Shown one piece after another: positions 60,717-64,000 of a stretch of DNA of 64,000 bases. Position 1 is the stretch's first letter. Each line of letters opens with the position of its first letter. Position numbers and translations under genes: made by a program. Below the pieces are notes generated by a model, which made no database searches, was not told where the DNA came from, and was given only the letters and a program-made list of their open reading frames with translations. This DNA comes from Sphingobium jiangsuense. Its GTDB lineage: Bacteria > Pseudomonadota > Alphaproteobacteria > Sphingomonadales > Sphingomonadaceae. The DNA lies in contig NZ_JACIDT010000008.1 in assembly GCF_014196495.1 (NCBI RefSeq), positions 124,001 through 188,000 on the forward strand. The letters are read 5' to 3'.

Positions 60717-61069
60717 TTTGCGTGTACCGCCTTTTTATCATGAGAGCTTCGATGCCTTCCGGTCCATGTTCCGGGCCGCAACCGCAATGCCGGACCCCGC
60801 CAAAAGGCAGGTGCGGCAAGGATGTGCCGATATCGTTCATGCAGGCCCGCCCGCGCCGGTACCGCCCCGGACATTCCCTGCCAGGCTATCGCGCGCATGA
60901 AGCGGCGGAAGGCGAGGCCGGGGAGCGGGACATGATCCGGATCGGATGCAGTTGCACAAGGAACGCATGCAATCTCTTCCCCCGTGAAAGGATCGGCGAC
61001 CAGCGCCCGGAAGCGGCGTCCAGTGCCCGGAGCATACGGTAAAGTCACAAGTTCTGCACTATTTAGCAA
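60709..61069 (-). pseudogene. aldehyde dehydrogenase remnant with large internal deletion
   Basis: Starting at TTG 61069, behind an AGGAGG site, the first ~47 residues look like an ALDH N-terminus (DPFTGEEIACVPCATASDPDH). From 60840 to 60709 a different frame encodes an ALDH C-terminus: NDIGTSLPHLPFGGVRH, then GPEHGPEGIEALMIKRRY and a stop that overlaps the CoA-transferase start. About 370 codons of the middle, including the catalytic Cys and Glu, are absent, and the two ends are out of frame. The C-terminal part is convincing; the N-terminal match is moderate. It was probably the upstream partner of the CoA-transferase. Confidence 0.72.
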
Positions 61070-61151
61070 AGCTTCCTCCTCCCGTACGGTTATGGCGAAA
61101 TGTCCTGACGAACCGGATCGTTCCGATTGGCTTAAGCGAATCTTTGACTAA

Positions 61152-61164
61152 ATTGCATGCAAAT
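61152..61164. promoter_or_regulatory. shared regulatory site ATTTGCATGCAAT, copy 2 (reverse)
   Basis: Plus strand ATTGCATGCAAAT, the exact reverse complement of the 51777 site. It lies in the 170-bp gap between the ALDH-remnant/CoA-transferase unit and the phosphotransferase-ligase operon. No further gene is seen in this gap. Confidence 0.55.
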
Positions 61165-61239
61165 GGCAAGAGGTTTCTTGCCAACATCGATGCTGGAGGG
61201 GCAAAGCCTTCCAGCCGGGCCGGAAGGAGAGAATAGCCT

Positions 61240-62352
61240 ATGTCCTTGCCACCTGTTGCCCCGCCGCAATCGCCGCCGGTGGTAGAAGCCACCGGGGCCG
61301 GACAGCCGCCAATCCCGCGTCCGGGCGATATCGACGCGGATGGTGCGGATCGACTGGAAAAATGGATGGCGAACGCCATTCCCGATCACACAGGGCCGAT
61401 CAGCGTCGTTCGCTTTGCGGGCGGACAGTCCAATCCCACCTTCCGAATCATCAGCCCTCGCCGGGATTATGTGCTGCGCCGCAAGCCGCCCGGCGCCTTG
61501 CTGCATTCCGCGCATGCCATCGACCGGGAACAGCGCGTGATGGCCGCATTGGGGCCACAGGGCTTTCCGGTGCCGCATGTCTTTGGCCTTTGCACCGATG
61601 CAACCGTTATCGGATCGGACTTTTTCCTGATGGAGATGGTCGAGGGCCGGATCGAATGGGACCCGAAGCTGCCGGATGCCTCGCCCCAGGACCGGCGGCT
61701 GATCTACAATGCCCAGATCGATGGTCTTGCCGCACTGCATGCGATAGACCCGGCAGCGGCCGGATTGGCCGATTTCGGCAGGCCGGGCAATTATTTCGAA
61801 CGCCAGCTTGCGCGCTGGACCAGGCAATATCGCACGTCCGAAGCCGCGCCCGATCCGCATATGGACAAGCTCTTGGCATGGTTGCCGCTTTACGTTCCGG
61901 CGGAGGTGCCCGCCCGGATCGTCCATGGCGATTACCGCATCGACAATATGGTTCTGCATCCCGTCAGGCCCGAAATTCTGGCCGTGCTGGACTGGGAACT
62001 GAGCACATTGGGCGATCCGTTGGCGGACCTTACCTATTTCCTGATGATGTGGCGCGTTCCTCCGGCCGAACGGATCGCGATGGACGGGGTGGATTTCGAG
62101 ACGTCGGGCATTCCGGCCATGGAGGAGGCGCTCGATCGCTATCTGGCGGCGACGGGGCGCGTGCTCGCTCGTCCTCTCGAATGGTATATTGCGTTCAACC
62201 TGTTCCGGCTGGCCGCGATCCTGCAGGGGGTCGCCGGACGCGCGGCGCGAGGGCAGGCGAACAATGATCGCGCCCTGACTGCTCAGGGCCGGGTCGGGCC
62301 GCTGGCAAGGGCCGCATGGGACAATGCACGCAAGGCGGGGGCGCCGGCATGA
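61240..62352 (+). CDS. APH-family phosphotransferase (ACAD10/11 kinase-domain-like)
   Basis: 370 aa. Same architecture as 38394: FAGGQSNPTFRI, YVLRRKPPGALL, FFLMEMVEGR, catalytic VHGDYRIDNMVLHP, LDWELSTLGDPLAD. A Pro-rich N-terminal ~30 residues precedes the domain. Proteins of this group phosphorylate 4-hydroxyacyl-CoAs or other hydroxylated acyl intermediates; no ACAD follows here, but two are encoded in the neighbouring operon (56670, 57479). Its stop overlaps the ligase start (ATGA), so the two are coupled. Start ATG 61240 is preceded by AAGGAGAG. Confidence 0.88.
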   Translation: MSLPPVAPPQSPPVVEATGAGQPPIPRPGDIDADGADRLEKWMANAIPDHTGPISVVRFAGGQSNPTFRIISPRRDYVLRRKPPGALLHSAHAIDREQRVMAALGPQGFPVPHVFGLCTDATVIGSDFFLMEMVEGRIEWDPKLPDASPQDRRLIYNAQIDGLAALHAIDPAAAGLADFGRPGNYFERQLARWTRQYRTSEAAPDPHMDKLLAWLPLYVPAEVPARIVHGDYRIDNMVLHPVRPEILAVLDWELSTLGDPLADLTYFLMMWRVPPAERIAMDGVDFETSGIPAMEEALDRYLAATGRVLARPLEWYIAFNLFRLAAILQGVAGRAARGQANNDRALTAQGRVGPLARAAWDNARKAGAPA

Positions 62353-64000
62353 CGGCGGGACCGGGCTGGCCCGCCTGCACGATCGCAGAGGCCGATGACA
62401 TGCTGACGGCCAAGGGCGCGCCCTTCGCCATGCATGATGTGCGGGTGAACGGCCATATGGTGCGCGCCTATGTCGAAGCACCTGAAAATATGCGCCACGT
62501 GCTGGATGAAAGCCGAAGGTTCGGTGACGATATCTTTCTGGTCTATGAAGAGGAACGCATCAGCTTCGAGGCGCATTGGCGCGCGGCCAATCGCTTCGCG
62601 CATGTCCTGATCGAACGCTACGGCATACGGCCGGGCGACCGGGTGGCTCTCGCGATGCGCAACTATCCGGAATGGTCGGCCAGCGCCTTTGCGATCATGG
62701 CCATCGGCGCGGTCTGCGTGCCCCTGAACGCCTGGGAGCCGGGCGAAACGCTGGCGGCCATGCTCGCCAAGGTCGGCGCGCGCGTCGTCATCGCCGATGG
62801 AGAGCGGCGGGACCGGCTGCGTGGCAGGGATCATTCGGCGGCGGTCATCGTCGTCCGCGCGGCGGGCGAAGGGGCGACCTTTGAGGAACTGGTCGGCCCG
62901 GCCGGAACATGGGCCGATCTGGCGACCGAACCGGCGCCTTTCCGGCCCATAGCGCCGGACGATACGGCCCTCATAGTGTTTACCTCCGGCACGACGGGAA
63001 AGGCGAAGGCGGTTCCGGCGACGCACCGCGCCGCGCTGACGAATCTCGTCCACACCCAATATCGGGCGGCGCGCGCCGCCCTGCGCCGGGGAGAGCAATG
63101 GCCCCCGCCGCCGACGGTAGAGCAACCGGCGGTGCTGCTGCCGGTCCCGCTCTTCCACGTGACGGGCCTGCATTCCGCGCTCGTGCCCGCGCTGGCGCGA
63201 GGCCACCGGCTGGTGCTGATGTATCGCTGGGATATCGAAAAGGCCCTGGAGATCGTCGCGCGGGAACGGGTGCAGACGCTGATCCTCGTCCCCACACTGG
63301 TCGTGCAACTGATCGAACGCATCCCGGAGGGGGGCCTGCCCGGTCTGGAAACGGTCCGTCTGGTGACTTATGGAGGGGCGCCGGCCACTGCCGATCTCGC
63401 GGCGGGCGTCCGCTCCCGCTTTCCCGGCGGCGCCCCGGCGCAGGGCTATGGCGCGACCGAGACCTGCTCTCTGGTCGCTTCCAACAGTCATGAAGACCTG
63501 CTGATGCGCCCCGGCAGCGTCGGAACGCCGGTTCCATGCTGCGAGATACGGGTCGTCGGAGAGGACGGCGCGGCGGTCGGGCAGGGCGAAGCCGGAGAGC
63601 TTCTGATACGCGGAGTCCAGGTGTTTTCCGGCTATTGGGGGGAAGCGGAAGCGACCGCCGCCGTGCTGGACGCGGACGGCTGGTATCGTACAGGAGACAT
63701 TGTCCGGGTGGATGAAGAGGGTTTCCTCTTCGTGCTGGACCGCAAGAAGGACATGATCATCCGGGGCGGGGAAAATATCTATTGCGCGGAAGTCGAAGCC
63801 GCGATCGCCGCGCTGCCCGGCGTGATCGAATGCGCCGTGTTCGGGCTGCCCGACCGGATAATGGGCGAAATCGTCGCCGCGACGATCGTCGCTCATGAAG
63901 GCGTCGTCCCGGATACGCGGTCGGTCCGCTCGGCCTTGAAGGACAAGCTGCCCGGTTTCAAGCTTCCGGAACGGGTTATGGCGGGAACGGCGCCGCTCCC
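62349..64000 (+). CDS. AMP-dependent acyl-CoA synthetase, partial (3' end beyond window)
   Basis: Open for 550 codons from ATG 62349, which overlaps the phosphotransferase stop, to the right edge. ANL motifs in order: VFTSGTTGKAKAVP (~210), PLFHVTGLHSAL, YGATETCSLV (~367), WYRTGDIVRVDEEGFLFVLDR (~443) and DMIIRGGENIYCAEVE (~465). The catalytic lysine near the C-terminus lies outside the window. It activates a carboxylic acid to its CoA ester, presumably the acid on which the kinase and the ACADs of this region act. A ~50-residue N-terminal extension precedes the usual start of the family. Confidence 0.92.
   Translation, partial: MTAGPGWPACTIAEADDMLTAKGAPFAMHDVRVNGHMVRAYVEAPENMRHVLDESRRFGDDIFLVYEEERISFEAHWRAANRFAHVLIERYGIRPGDRVALAMRNYPEWSASAFAIMAIGAVCVPLNAWEPGETLAAMLAKVGARVVIADGERRDRLRGRDHSAAVIVVRAAGEGATFEELVGPAGTWADLATEPAPFRPIAPDDTALIVFTSGTTGKAKAVPATHRAALTNLVHTQYRAARAALRRGEQWPPPPTVEQPAVLLPVPLFHVTGLHSALVPALARGHRLVLMYRWDIEKALEIVARERVQTLILVPTLVVQLIERIPEGGLPGLETVRLVTYGGAPATADLAAGVRSRFPGGAPAQGYGATETCSLVASNSHEDLLMRPGSVGTPVPCCEIRVVGEDGAAVGQGEAGELLIRGVQVFSGYWGEAEATAAVLDADGWYRTGDIVRVDEEGFLFVLDRKKDMIIRGGENIYCAEVEAAIAALPGVIECAVFGLPDRIMGEIVAATIVAHEGVVPDTRSVRSALKDKLPGFKLPERVMAGTAPL

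Noticed and set aside
60722-61042. A 106-codon plus-strand open frame in the gap before the second kinase
   Set aside because: Cys/Arg/Pro-rich translation without motifs; the opposite strand carries recognisable aldehyde dehydrogenase fragments that explain the region.

Overview
The window looks like a chromosomal catabolic region of a sphingomonad-type alphaproteobacterium (Novosphingobium/Sphingobium/Sphingopyxis-like). This is inferred from high GC, four TonB-dependent receptors ending in an aromatic residue, many SDRs, several single-subunit Rieske oxygenases and stand-alone SnoaL-like proteins. There are no rRNA, tRNA, CRISPR, phage or transposase genes. About 60 genes are packed in short operons, most arranged as divergent pairs, and convergent gene ends are separated by inverted-repeat elements.

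Layout. (1) 1-6817 (-): DUF35 protein, thiolase-fold protein (probably an aldolase), acyl-CoA dehydrogenase (ACAD), 2-oxoacid dehydrogenase E1 alpha, E1 beta and E2, and an EthD protein cut by the left edge. (2) 7213-14605: a solo LuxR-type regulator, ACAD, EthD protein, Rieske ferredoxin, ThuA protein, SDR, acyl-CoA ligase, SnoaL-like protein and ABM monooxygenase. (3) 14906-28186: five SDRs, a TonB receptor, a SnoaL-like protein, an MDR reductase and three Rieske oxygenases. (4) 28501-38135: MFS transporter, TetR, TonB receptor, periplasmic sulfatase and another TonB receptor. (5) 38394-48980: APH-family kinase plus ACAD plus GMC oxidoreductase; TetR; TonB receptor, SDR, VOC protein, SnoaL-like protein and Rieske oxygenase. 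(6) 49198-64000: frameshifted SDR, ThDP enzyme, Baeyer-Villiger-type monooxygenase, SnoaL-like protein, a free lipoyl domain with E1 alpha/beta, GlcG-like protein, two ACADs, HMG-CoA-lyase-like enzyme, CaiB CoA-transferase, an aldehyde dehydrogenase remnant, a second APH kinase and an acyl-CoA ligase cut by the right edge.

Together the genes read as uptake (TonB receptors, MFS), desulfation, ring or side-chain oxidation (Rieske, SDR, MDR, GMC, BVMO), CoA activation (two ligases, CaiB) and beta-oxidation-like or C-C-cleaving steps (ACADs, aldolase, HMG-CoA lyase, 2-oxoacid dehydrogenases). The substrate cannot be read from the sequence; a terpenoid/steroid-like or branched alicyclic acid is an inference only.

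The most interesting signals are regulatory and architectural. At least seven 20-bp lux-box-like dyads (NNCT-N12-AGNN) lie in promoter regions between 8 and 41 kb, the first next to the luxR-type gene. A 13-bp site, ATTTGCATGCAAT, is shared by two divergent promoters of the 49-64 kb part. A TetR operator pair lies between tetR and a TonB receptor. An APH kinase/ACAD pair resembles LvaA/LvaC or split ACAD11. One E1 alpha/beta set has a 79-residue lipoyl protein in place of an E2. Two genes are broken: an SDR with a one-base frameshift and an aldehyde dehydrogenase with a large internal deletion.
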